Assembly: GCA_002368175.1 (NCBI GenBank)
Contig: AP018172.1
Location: 3,346,001-3,410,000, forward strand
DNA: 64,000 nucleotides
Origin: Calothrix sp. NIES-2098
GTDB taxonomy: Bacteria; Cyanobacteriota; Cyanobacteriia; Cyanobacteriales; Nostocaceae
Reading direction: 5' to 3'
Within the stretch, counting starts at the first letter, position 1. Every line of letters begins with the position of its first letter. Shown piece by piece: positions 43,575-52,013 of the stretch. The notes under the pieces are model-generated. The model ran no database searches and had not been told where the DNA came from. It saw only the letters and a list, made by a program, of their open reading frames with translations. A program made the position numbers and the translations under genes.

Positions 43575-44186
43575 TTAAATATTCTCCTGTCTAAGTTTTT
43601 TTATGTTTTGCATATGATATTTCTCAAATAACTCAGAATTATAATAAATAGCTCCAGCTATTTTTTGGGGTGTATATTTATAAGAAATTGATTTAAAATA
43701 TTCAAACCACTCATTTGTCCGTGAATATTTAAAAGGAAATAAATCTGGTCTTAGCCAACCTTTAAAAAAATATTTTAAAAATTTTTTATATCGTTGTTCT
43801 TCTCTCTCAGTCCTAGATATCAAACCTATATCAAAATCATATAATTCCGACCAAAATTTTTCAAAAATTTCTCTCGATATAATAGCTATATCTATATCTG
43901 ATTCTTCAGAAAATGAATTCCATAATTTACTTGGAGCTATACTAAAACCTAATTTGGCTGAACCAACCATAAGTACACATTCGGGCCTCTCTTTAAAATG
44001 ACTTGCAATTTCATGTTTGAGGTCAAAATATTTACCCTCGTCTTCTTTAAAGACATAAGGAGTACCATGTATTATGTACTTTTGAACTATTAATTGCTCT
44101 GTCTGTGAACAATCACGCAATGCAGTTTGAAAAATATCAATCTTTTGATTAATATGGCTTTGGTCAATTACGAATGTCTGCCACAT
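43575..44186 (-). CDS. Nucleotidyltransferase-domain protein paired with DUF262
   Basis: 203 residues. LMVGSAKLGFSIAP (about 78) followed by SDIDIAII (about 98) gives the GS-x-DxD pattern of the DNA polymerase beta-type nucleotidyltransferase superfamily, which includes MNT antitoxins, CD-NTases and aminoglycoside transferases. There is no third conserved acidic residue I can be sure of. It is upstream of the DUF262 gene in a tight two-gene unit, AT-rich, with a 500-nt AT-rich upstream region. It may modify a nucleotide or a protein in a defence or toxin-antitoxin setting; this is inference. Confidence 0.7.
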   Translation of the reverse strand: MWQTFVIDQSHINQKIDIFQTALRDCSQTEQLIVQKYIIHGTPYVFKEDEGKYFDLKHEIASHFKERPECVLMVGSAKLGFSIAPSKLWNSFSEESDIDIAIISREIFEKFWSELYDFDIGLISRTEREEQRYKKFLKYFFKGWLRPDLFPFKYSRTNEWFEYFKSISYKYTPQKIAGAIYYNSELFEKYHMQNIKKLRQENI

Positions 44187-44684
44187 ATAATATTTAATTG
44201 AATTAACATAATTTTAGCGTTCGACTATTTTAAGCAAAATAAATATATATGAGACTATAGTATAAACTGTATACTTTCAATGAGTATATATACTGAGAAA
44301 TATTTGTAGTTTAATATTTTTGCTTTATTAATAACCTTGACAAGAATAGCGATGCCCACTCTAATATAAGTGTCTACTCATTACAAAATCTCTCTACGTA
44401 AGTAAGAATATTTTGTTAATTTGGAGCCATCTGATTTTGGATTTTCCATTTTAGATTGTGAAAGATTTATTGACTAGGCTTTTGGAATCTCTATCCCTCG
44501 CAACCTTTTTCCAATTGATAAGTACTTTTTTAAGTAATTAAACTACACAATATCATTAAAACTATAGTGAAGCAAAGCAATTCCAGCCCACGATTGCTTC
44601 GCTTGCAATGAATGTAAATATTTTTGGTTAGCTACTTATAAGGTTTTGAGGGCTAGGTTTCTAACTACAAACTTGATTTTATCT
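44187..44684. other. AT-rich spacer between the cassette and the photolyase gene
   Basis: About 500 bases without a supportable gene. It contains several short AT palindromes near 44280. At 44570-44581, AAGCAAAGCAAT pairs with ATTGCTTCGCTT (44593-44604), with one mismatch in 12. Read on the minus strand this stem lies 80 bases after the photolyase stop and may terminate it. Confidence 0.5.
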
Positions 44685-46124
44685 TTATCCCACCGTCTGT
44701 TTTTGTTCTTGATAACGCTGCTTAAACTGCTGTTGCTGTTTTTTATGATCGACAATGGGATCGGGATAGCCAACAGCGCGACGTTCCAAAGGAGTGATTT
44801 TACCAGTTACTAAATATTCAGTATCTATAGACCGCAATTCTGGCAACCATTGGCGAATATATTCGGCATCTGGATCGAATTTTTGTGATTGGCTGGCTGG
44901 GTTAAAAATCCGCACTGGTTTAGGGTCCATGCCACTGGAAGCACTCCATTGCCAACCGCCATTATTGGCAGATAGATCGCCATCAATCAATCTCTGCATA
45001 AAGTATTTTTCTCCTCTTTGCGGACTAATTAATAAGTCTTTGGTGAGGAAACTAGCAACAATCATACGGCAACGGTTATGCATCCAACCGCTTTCATTCA
45101 TTTGGCGCATGGCGGCATCGACAATGGGATAGCCTGTTCTACCTTCACACCATGCTTGAAAATGTTCTTCGTTGTTTTCCCAAGGAAAGGTTTTAAAAGC
45201 ATCGCGGTAAGCACCTTCAGCTAATTCTGGGAAGTGATACATGGCGTGTTGATAAAATTCTCGCCAAGCTAGTTCCTGTTGCCATGTGCGGATACTGGCT
45301 GCGGTTTCTTCGCTGCGGCTATTTTCTAGTGCTTCTAGGGTGGCTTGCCAAACGGTGCGAATGCCAATTACGCCAAATTTTAAAGCTGCACTCAGTTGAG
45401 ATGTACCATCAACTGCGGGAAAGTTTCGTTGTTCTTGGTATTCATTGATGGCATTGGCGGTAAATCCTTCTAGCCGTTCTTGGGCTGCGGCTTCTCCTGG
45501 GAGAAGAATTAAGTCACCATCCCAAATAAATCCTAAATCTTTGGCTGTTGGTAATACGATCGCTCCTGTTTGTTTGGCAATTTCTTGTTCGTTAGGTGTT
45601 AAACCTTCAACATCGTGCAGAGTTTCTATTGGTTTAGCTTTGGTTCTGCTACTCCAATTTTTCCAGAATGGGGTGTAAACAGTGTAAGGGCCATTACCAC
45701 CTGTACGAATTTCTTCTGGTGCGTGCAGGATTTGATCCCAGTTTTGCTGTAGAAATGCAATGCCTTTTTCTTGGAGAGCATCAATTATAGTGCGATCGCG
45801 TTCTTGAGAATAAGGTTCTACATCCCAATTCCAAAAAACAGCTTTAGCATTCAAAGCCGCTGCTAATGCAGGAATTGCTTGTACGGGATTGGCATGAAGG
45901 ATTAACAGTTGGCTACCAGCTTGCGCATATCGCTGTTGTAGTGCTTGCAAACAGCCAATCATGTAAGTTACTCTAACTGGAGCGATATCATCCTGTTCCA
46001 GAATATTGGGATCGAGACAAAATACTCCCACTACTTTACGGCTTTGTTTGCGTGCCGCAGCCAGTCCTGTATTATCAGCAATACGTAAATCGCGGCGATG
46101 CCAAAATAAAATTAAGTCAGACAT
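44685..46124 (-). CDS. phrA: Deoxyribodipyrimidine photo-lyase, class I CPD
   Basis: Repairs cyclobutane pyrimidine dimers in blue light. The N-terminal alpha/beta antenna domain begins LILFWHRRDLRIADN. The C-terminal FAD domain has TYPE-family features TGYPIVDAAMRQMNESGWMH (about 330), NNGGWQWSASSGMDPKPVRI (about 391) and a Trp-rich electron chain. 479 residues, close to the Synechococcus enzyme that uses an 8-hydroxydeazaflavin antenna. The choice between phr names is convention. It is divergent from mtnD. Confidence 0.93.
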   Translation of the reverse strand: MSDLILFWHRRDLRIADNTGLAAARKQSRKVVGVFCLDPNILEQDDIAPVRVTYMIGCLQALQQRYAQAGSQLLILHANPVQAIPALAAALNAKAVFWNWDVEPYSQERDRTIIDALQEKGIAFLQQNWDQILHAPEEIRTGGNGPYTVYTPFWKNWSSRTKAKPIETLHDVEGLTPNEQEIAKQTGAIVLPTAKDLGFIWDGDLILLPGEAAAQERLEGFTANAINEYQEQRNFPAVDGTSQLSAALKFGVIGIRTVWQATLEALENSRSEETAASIRTWQQELAWREFYQHAMYHFPELAEGAYRDAFKTFPWENNEEHFQAWCEGRTGYPIVDAAMRQMNESGWMHNRCRMIVASFLTKDLLISPQRGEKYFMQRLIDGDLSANNGGWQWSASSGMDPKPVRIFNPASQSQKFDPDAEYIRQWLPELRSIDTEYLVTGKITPLERRAVGYPDPIVDHKKQQQQFKQRYQEQKQTVG

Positions 46125-46319
46125 TCCATACTCATAATAGTTCGTCCGTACTAGTTTAGAGTCTTATGTACCCATAAGCATCACTCTAGCGATAAATTTC
46201 TTTGCAAACTAGATTTGTCAGCAAATTTAGACAAACAACTCCGGTTTGCCTATCGGCATTATGGCTAATTAATTAAAAATTAAGTATACTTTTCTTAATG
46301 GTTAGTTAGTGTTTCTGTT
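46125..46319. promoter_or_regulatory. Divergent promoter region phrA / mtnD
   Basis: 195 bases between divergent starts. AT-rich near 46270-46300 with runs such as TTAATTAAAAATTAAG; no defined operator is claimed. Confidence 0.4.
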
Positions 46320-46874
46320 ATGGCTACTCTATTGCTTGACGACGGTACGATTGAGAGTGATTTAGGCGAGATAGTCCGTGAATTGGCTCCTCTGGGCATC
46401 CACCTGAAACACTACGATCCAGGTACATCGCTGCTGTTTCCCCACTTAGTCGAGCAAGACGTTGTCACAGAATCTGAGAAGCACTATATTTTAGAACTCC
46501 ACAACGGTGTATTTGAATTTATCCAGCAAGAAACAGGCTATCTCTGGTGTGACTTGCTGAATGTGCATCCTGGTTCTCCCCATCTCCAGACGCTAATTGC
46601 AACTTACAACCGTTATCACACTCATACTGCTGCTGAACCTATCTACGTTTTGGCAGGAGAGATGATTTATGGCTTTGTCAAACCCGATGGTAGTCAGATA
46701 CAGCTTTTAGTTCAGGCTCAAGATTATCTCGTTATTCCCGCGGGAGTTGAACATTGGTGTAGTCCTACTGCTGCTTTAAATTTCAAAGGAGTGCGCTATT
46801 ACATCACCGCAGAAGGTTGGCTGCCCAATTATACAGGAACTCAGTTAAGCGATTCTGTCAACAAGCCGCGCTAA
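46320..46874 (+). CDS. mtnD: Acireductone dioxygenase
   Basis: Methionine salvage enzyme that cleaves acireductone to 4-methylthio-2-oxobutanoate and formate (iron form). 184 residues, single cupin. YHTHTAAEPIYVLAGEM (about 99) gives the His-x-His-x3-Glu metal site, and PAGVEHWCSP (about 141) the fourth His. The family otherwise called ARD is about 180 residues. No other mtn genes are in the window. It is followed by a strong terminator. Confidence 0.88.
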   Translation: MATLLLDDGTIESDLGEIVRELAPLGIHLKHYDPGTSLLFPHLVEQDVVTESEKHYILELHNGVFEFIQQETGYLWCDLLNVHPGSPHLQTLIATYNRYHTHTAAEPIYVLAGEMIYGFVKPDGSQIQLLVQAQDYLVIPAGVEHWCSPTAALNFKGVRYYITAEGWLPNYTGTQLSDSVNKPR

Positions 46875-46961
46875 TTAAAAGACGCACCGAATCATCAGCG
46901 ATCGCGCAGACATAATATTCAGTAGGTTCGATGTTATCTTCTAGAAAAGAAAAACACCAGT

Positions 46962-46992
46962 AAACCCTAGCCGACTTTGGTTAGGGTTTTTT
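46962..46992 (+). terminator. Rho-independent terminator after mtnD
   Basis: AAACCCTA (46962-46969) and TAGGGTTT (46982-46989) with a 12-nt loop, followed by further T. It lies 88 bases after the stop; the rest of the 46875-47250 spacer holds a HIP1-like GCGATCGC near 46900 and no gene. Confidence 0.85.
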
Positions 46993-47250
46993 CTTCTGTT
47001 GGGTGCAGATCCGATCGCCACCAAAATACTTTACTGTGCCTCTCGTTTGCAAATTGCGCAATAGCAATATTGTCAAGATAGATAAACCGTAATATTATGT
47101 GTGGATAACCGAACAACTTTATGTAAAGAAATTCAGCTAAATTAAAACCAACAAGAAAAATAACTCTATGCTAGCGGCTTAATTCTGAAAAGGATATGGG
47201 CAGGGTAAATATATCAGCACAAACAACAAGCAAGTGGTAAGGAAGAAAAG

Positions 47251-47943
47251 ATGTCAGCAAAATTGTTGTTAGTAGATGACGAACCTGGAGTGCGGGAAGC
47301 GGTTAAAGATTATTTGCAAGAAAGTAGTTTTACGGTTCAAGTAGCGAGTAACGCTAATGATGCATGGCAATTATTGCAAAAAAGTGTGCCAGACTTGGTA
47401 ATTTCCGATATTATGATGCCGCAGGTAAGTGGTATGGAATTTCTCAAGCAATTACGGGAAGACCCCCGTTTTGAGTCATTACCAGTAGTGTTTCTGACTG
47501 CTAGAGGAATGAGTTGCGATCGCATCCTTGGTTACAAAGCTGGCTGTGATGCCTATTTACCAAAACCCTTTAACCCTGATGAGTTGGTAGCTATTGTCGA
47601 AAATCTGCTAGAACGACGAGCTAGTAACAATAAAATAGGCAATGGCACTACCAATCTTACCCGTGAAATTGAAAAACTCAAAGAAATCTTAGACAAGACT
47701 TGCGTGTTCCCTAAATCGCCTTGGCCAATTAAGCCTAGGCCAATTCAGATTAATTTGTCTCCACGCGAACAAAGTATTTTAGACCTAGTAGCAGAAGGTT
47801 TAATGAATAAAGAAATTGCCCGTCGTCTAGACACTAGCGTTCGCAATGTTGAGAAGTACGTTAGTAGATTGTTTGCTAAGACTGGTACAAATGGGCGCAC
47901 CGAGTTAGTGCGCTATGCTCTCGAACATGGCTTAACTAAGTAA
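47251..47943 (+). CDS. NarL/LuxR-type response regulator (Rre1/Ycf29-like)
   Basis: 230 residues. The receiver domain has LLLVDDEPGVREAV at the N-terminus, DLVISDIMMP near 50 with the phospho-acceptor Asp, and the conserved Lys in PKPF near 107. A 40-residue linker leads to a LuxR-type helix-turn-helix, LSPREQSILDLVAEGLMNKE (about 170). The arrangement and sequence resemble Ycf29/Rre1, a stress-response regulator of cyanobacteria and red algal plastids. No kinase gene is adjacent. GGAAG at 47241-47245 supports the ATG start. Confidence 0.88.
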   Translation: MSAKLLLVDDEPGVREAVKDYLQESSFTVQVASNANDAWQLLQKSVPDLVISDIMMPQVSGMEFLKQLREDPRFESLPVVFLTARGMSCDRILGYKAGCDAYLPKPFNPDELVAIVENLLERRASNNKIGNGTTNLTREIEKLKEILDKTCVFPKSPWPIKPRPIQINLSPREQSILDLVAEGLMNKEIARRLDTSVRNVEKYVSRLFAKTGTNGRTELVRYALEHGLTK

Positions 47944-47969
47944 TTCTAAGTCCTGCACCATAACTAACC

Positions 47970-49751
47970 TTAAGTAGTTGCTGCACCCAACTGGAGAGCA
48001 TAAAGATTTGCGTAAACACCTTGTTGGCTAATTAGTTCTGCATGGGTTCCCCGTTCAATAATTTGACCTTGTTGAATGACTAACACCTGATCTGCCTGAG
48101 TCACAGTGCTGAGGCGGTGAGCAATCACGAAGCTGGTACGACCTTGCAATAAGCGAGCGATCGCATCTTGTACGAGTGCTTCTGTGCGGGTATCTATACT
48201 GCTAGTAGCTTCATCCAGAATTAGAAGCCGGGGGTTAATTAACACCGCACGGGCAATACTAATCAGTTGGCGTTGTCCTTGACTGAGAGGCGCACCTCGT
48301 TCGCCTAATTGCGTTGTGTAACCTTGGGGTAATGAAGTAATGAACTCATGCACATTCGCCATCTGTGCAGCAGCTTCGATATCGGCTTGGGTAGCGTGGG
48401 GACAGCCAAAGGCTATGTTTTCTGCTACAGTACCGCTAAATAAAATATTGTCTTGTAAAACAATGCCAATCTGACGCCGCAAACTAGCTTGAGTGACACT
48501 ACGCACATCAATATCATCGATTTTTACCGCACCATCAGAGACATCGTAAAAACGCAATATCAGATTAATGATTGTCGTTTTACCTGAGCCGGTCGGCCCG
48601 ACTAATGCAACCATCTGTCCGGGAGTAGCTTTTAAATTCACTCCTTTAAGAACCATTTGGTCTGGATTATAGCCAAACTTGACATCCTCAAATCTCACCT
48701 CGCCATAAATTGGGGGCATTTCTATGGCATCAGGTGCATCGTTGAGTTGCGATGGTTCGTCCAACAGCAGAAAAATTCGTTCCAATCCAGCAAAAGCAGA
48801 CTGGGCTTGCGTATAAAACTGGCTGAGAATTTGAATTGGGCGGAAAAATTGCTGCACATAAAGTAGAAATGATGTGACTACACCGACTGTCGCGCCTCCT
48901 GTAACAGCGAGATATCCACCATAAGCCAGTACACCTGCGGTTGCTAGAGTGTTGAGAAAATCAATTGACGGCAAAAATGCCGCCGTAATTGCTACCGCTT
49001 GCACGTTAGCATCGCGATTCGCCGCGTTGAGAGTGGCGAATTCTTGAATGTTCAGCTGGACGCGATTAAATGCTTGTGCTTCTCGTACACTGCCAAGATC
49101 TTCTTCCAACTTGGTAGAAAGTTCGCCAATTGTCTGTCGTGTGACGCGAAATCTCGCTCTCGCCCAACGTGCAAACAAGCTTGTGGTCAAAATCATGACT
49201 GGGACAACTAGGTTACTCAACAAGCCGAGTTGTAAGTTGATCGCAAGCATGGCAATGACAATGCCAACCAAACTGAAAGTGTTGCCCAGCATTTGAGCCA
49301 CAGTCTGACCAAAAGCTTGATTTACGGTATTGACATCATTGAGCAGCCGACTCATTAAATCCCCGGCTTCGCTGCGATCGAAAAAGCTGAGTGGCAAACT
49401 CTGAATTTTGGTGAAAATATCTTGCCGTAGCTGTCCCAGCAAGCGCTGCATAATCCAGCCGATGCGAACAATTTGACCGCGAGTTGCCGAGATACCAAGC
49501 ACGTAAATTATTCCCAGTAGCCCTAATAGCAGCATTAAACCTGGTAAATTGCCTTTGGCAATGAAGCGATCTATCGACCAACCAAGTAAAAAAGGCCCGA
49601 TCGCCTGGCTAGATGCACCAATTAATACTAATGTCAAGGCAACGGGGATTTCTTTGCGGTAGGGTCGCAAGTATTGCAAAAAGCGCCGCAAAGTGGAGAG
49701 TTGTTGAGTTGCTTGTTGCTCAGGTGCAACAACTGGGCCGAAACCTCTCAT
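47970..49751 (-). CDS. ABC exporter half-transporter with consensus ATP site
   Basis: 593 residues: six-helix ABC transmembrane domain (about 20-320) and nucleotide-binding domain (about 345-590). Walker A GPTGSGKTT (about 390), signature LSQGQRQL, and Walker B LILDEATSSID with the catalytic Glu intact. It overlaps its upstream partner by four bases (ATGA), and the two have the same length. Together they look like a heterodimeric exporter of drugs, lipids or peptides. The substrate is not known. Confidence 0.92.
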   Translation of the reverse strand: MRGFGPVVAPEQQATQQLSTLRRFLQYLRPYRKEIPVALTLVLIGASSQAIGPFLLGWSIDRFIAKGNLPGLMLLLGLLGIIYVLGISATRGQIVRIGWIMQRLLGQLRQDIFTKIQSLPLSFFDRSEAGDLMSRLLNDVNTVNQAFGQTVAQMLGNTFSLVGIVIAMLAINLQLGLLSNLVVPVMILTTSLFARWARARFRVTRQTIGELSTKLEEDLGSVREAQAFNRVQLNIQEFATLNAANRDANVQAVAITAAFLPSIDFLNTLATAGVLAYGGYLAVTGGATVGVVTSFLLYVQQFFRPIQILSQFYTQAQSAFAGLERIFLLLDEPSQLNDAPDAIEMPPIYGEVRFEDVKFGYNPDQMVLKGVNLKATPGQMVALVGPTGSGKTTIINLILRFYDVSDGAVKIDDIDVRSVTQASLRRQIGIVLQDNILFSGTVAENIAFGCPHATQADIEAAAQMANVHEFITSLPQGYTTQLGERGAPLSQGQRQLISIARAVLINPRLLILDEATSSIDTRTEALVQDAIARLLQGRTSFVIAHRLSTVTQADQVLVIQQGQIIERGTHAELISQQGVYANLYALQLGAATT

Positions 49752-51529
49752 TTATTCTCCTTTGCTTTTACTTGAGATTCTAAAATCGCGCCGTAGAGTG
49801 GGCTAGTTTGCATTAATTCTTCATGGGTGCCTTGGGCAACCAATTGTCCTTTATCGACCAACAAAATGCGATCGGCATTCTTGATCGTACTAATGCGTTG
49901 GGCAACAACAAAAGTTACACAAGCTTTTTTGCGCATTAAGTTATCCAATTCAGCTTGAATTTGCGCCGCAGTTTTGGCATCCACTGCCGAAGTACTGTCA
50001 TCTAAAATCAGAATACTGTAATCGGTGAGTAAGGTGCGGGCGATCGCTATTCTTTGCTTTTGTCCTCCAGATAAACCGATACCGCGTTCGCCGACTATTG
50101 TCTCGTAACTATCGGGTAGGCTGGCAATAAAATCATGGATTTGAGCAGTTTTTGCCGCCTCAAGTACCTGTTCTAGAGTTGCATCAGGTTTGGCGTAGGC
50201 GATATTCTCGCGAATAGTGCCAGAAAATAAGGTAGTTTCTTGGAAGACAATGCCGATGTGCGCCCTCAGACTTTTGAGGGTAAAATCTCGCACATCCCTG
50301 CCATCAATGCGAATTGCGCCATTGGTGACATCATAAAAGCGGGGAATCAAGTTCATAATTGTGCTTTTACCGGAGCCTGTCATGCCTAACACGGCGATTA
50401 ATTCGTTAGGCTTGGTTTCAAAAGACACATTCTTTAGAGCTTCTGTGGTGGCTCCCGGATAACGAAACGAGACATTTTCAAAAGTGACTCTCCCGCCGCA
50501 GGTATTAAACTCCACAGCATCGGGGCGATCGCGAATTTCCACCGTCGCATCCACCACTTCATAGACTCGTTCCGCCGAAGCCGCAGCCTGCGCGATCGCA
50601 GGTGCAGCAAATCCAATCAACAAAATAGGTTGCAGTATTAACGCCAGGTAAGAGTTAAACGCTACCAATTCCCCAACAGAGAATCTACCGCCTATTACCT
50701 GTGCCCCTCCATAGGCAAAAACTGCCAGAGTCACCAAATTACTCATTAAAAAGATAAAGGGGAAGGTATTGCGGATGGCGCGAATAGTTTTCATATTCGC
50801 TATGACGAGGTCATCATTGAGAGTCGTGTAACGCGACCTTTCGGTAGACTCCCGCACGAAAGCTTTGACTACCCTAATCCCGAATAAGTTCTCTTGTAAT
50901 ACTGCATTCAGGTTACTCAGTTGTTCTTGTACCTGGCGAAAGAGTTTGTCGTTGCGGGTAATGAATCGCGCCATTAACCATCCTGAAATTGGCACTACTG
51001 TTAGAGTAATTAATGCCAATTGCCAATTCATTATCAGCAGAATTACCGCAATACTCGCCAATGTCACCACTGCACCCACAACCTGAATTAAGCTAGTGCC
51101 AATAAAGGTGCGAATTTGCTCAATGTCGCTGGTGACACGGGTTAGTAGTTGAGAGGTTTGTGCTTGGTCGTGATAGCTAAAACTAAGGTTTTGAATTTTG
51201 CTAAAAATCTTGTTGCGTAAATCGTAAGCAACGCCTTGAGAAGCCGCTTCTGCCAAATAACTTTGTCCAAAGTTAAACAAACCGCGAGCGATCGCCGCGA
51301 TTACCATCCATCCTGCACTGTAAAGTACAATCTCTAAGTTGCGCTGGGCAATACCTTCATCGATTCCCCAGCGAAATAATTGCGGGGTGACAGCATTCGC
51401 AACTGTCAAAAGTAAGAGACTTAACAAAGCTCCTAAGGAAATCCATCGATAATTGCTCAAGCTTCCTAGCACTCGCTGAATTGCTTGCATCGATGAAGAA
51501 TTTTCGGGGATTTGTAATTGTTTAACCAA
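49748..51529 (-). CDS. ABC exporter half-transporter with degenerate Walker B
   Basis: 593 residues, same layout as its downstream partner: six-helix domain, then Walker A GMTGSGKST (about 391) and signature LSGGQKQRIA. Walker B reads ILILDDSTSAVD, with Asp where the catalytic Glu normally stands. This is the pattern of the degenerate-site subunit in heterodimeric exporters such as BmrCD or TM287/288, so the pair should be asymmetric with one functional ATP site. First gene of the two-gene unit. Confidence 0.92.
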   Translation of the reverse strand: MVKQLQIPENSSSMQAIQRVLGSLSNYRWISLGALLSLLLLTVANAVTPQLFRWGIDEGIAQRNLEIVLYSAGWMVIAAIARGLFNFGQSYLAEAASQGVAYDLRNKIFSKIQNLSFSYHDQAQTSQLLTRVTSDIEQIRTFIGTSLIQVVGAVVTLASIAVILLIMNWQLALITLTVVPISGWLMARFITRNDKLFRQVQEQLSNLNAVLQENLFGIRVVKAFVRESTERSRYTTLNDDLVIANMKTIRAIRNTFPFIFLMSNLVTLAVFAYGGAQVIGGRFSVGELVAFNSYLALILQPILLIGFAAPAIAQAAASAERVYEVVDATVEIRDRPDAVEFNTCGGRVTFENVSFRYPGATTEALKNVSFETKPNELIAVLGMTGSGKSTIMNLIPRFYDVTNGAIRIDGRDVRDFTLKSLRAHIGIVFQETTLFSGTIRENIAYAKPDATLEQVLEAAKTAQIHDFIASLPDSYETIVGERGIGLSGGQKQRIAIARTLLTDYSILILDDSTSAVDAKTAAQIQAELDNLMRKKACVTFVVAQRISTIKNADRILLVDKGQLVAQGTHEELMQTSPLYGAILESQVKAKENK

Positions 51530-51603
51530 TGAAATGCACCCTTGCGTCTTTCACAAATTATCTCGCACCTGAGAACTTGTGTAACTCAAGTAATTTTGAA
51601 AGT
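51530..51603. other. Short spacer before the heptamer repeat
   Basis: About 70 bases with the start region of the ABC exporter on the minus strand. No defined site is seen. Frames that open here on both strands arise from the repeat. Confidence 0.35.
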
Positions 51604-51890
51604 GAAGTTTGGAGTTCGGAAGGCGAAGTTTCAAGTTTTTTACTCGAAGCTTGGTGTTTGGAAGGGGAAGTTCCGAGCTTTTAACTCGAAGTTTGGAGTT
51701 CGGAAGGCGAAGTTCCAAGTTTTTTACTCGAAGCTTGGTGTTCGGAAGGCGAAGTTCCAAGTTTTTTACTCGAAGCTTGGTGTTCGGAAGTCGAAACTCC
51801 GAGCTTTTAACTCGAAATTTGGAGTTCGGAAGTCGAAACTCCGAGTTCAGAACAGAAACTTTCCTGCTTTTGACTCGAAACTTCGAGTTC
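51604..51890. repeat. Hierarchical 7-nt / 42-nt tandem repeat
   Basis: Divides cleanly into 41 heptamers: GAAGTTT, GGAGTTC, GGAAGGC, GAAGTTC, CAAGTTT, TTTACTC, and so on. Six heptamers form a 42-nt unit, repeated as 51604-51645, 51646-51687, 51688-51729, 51730-51771, 51772-51813 and 51814-51855, then a degenerate part to 51890. The units are partly self-complementary (CCAAG with CTTGG). Because 42 is divisible by 3, long frames stay open on both strands (e.g. 51542-51958 plus, 51551-51961 minus); these are most likely not genes. Confidence 0.9.
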
Positions 51891-52013
51891 TGAGGTTGAA
51901 TAGTCGCCTTCCCCGCATCAATTCTGCTATTTTTTCTGACAATTTTTTTGCGAAATAGCACAATAACGGCATGATTTATTCATTAGGCAAACCAATAAAC
52001 CTGGAAATTGACA

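Noticed and set aside
51604..51890. CRISPR array
   Set aside because: The units are contiguous tandem repeats with no unique spacers between them.
51542..51961. Long overlapping frames on both strands across the heptamer repeat
   Set aside because: Frames stay open only because the 42-nt unit is divisible by 3; the predicted proteins are pure repeat with no family.
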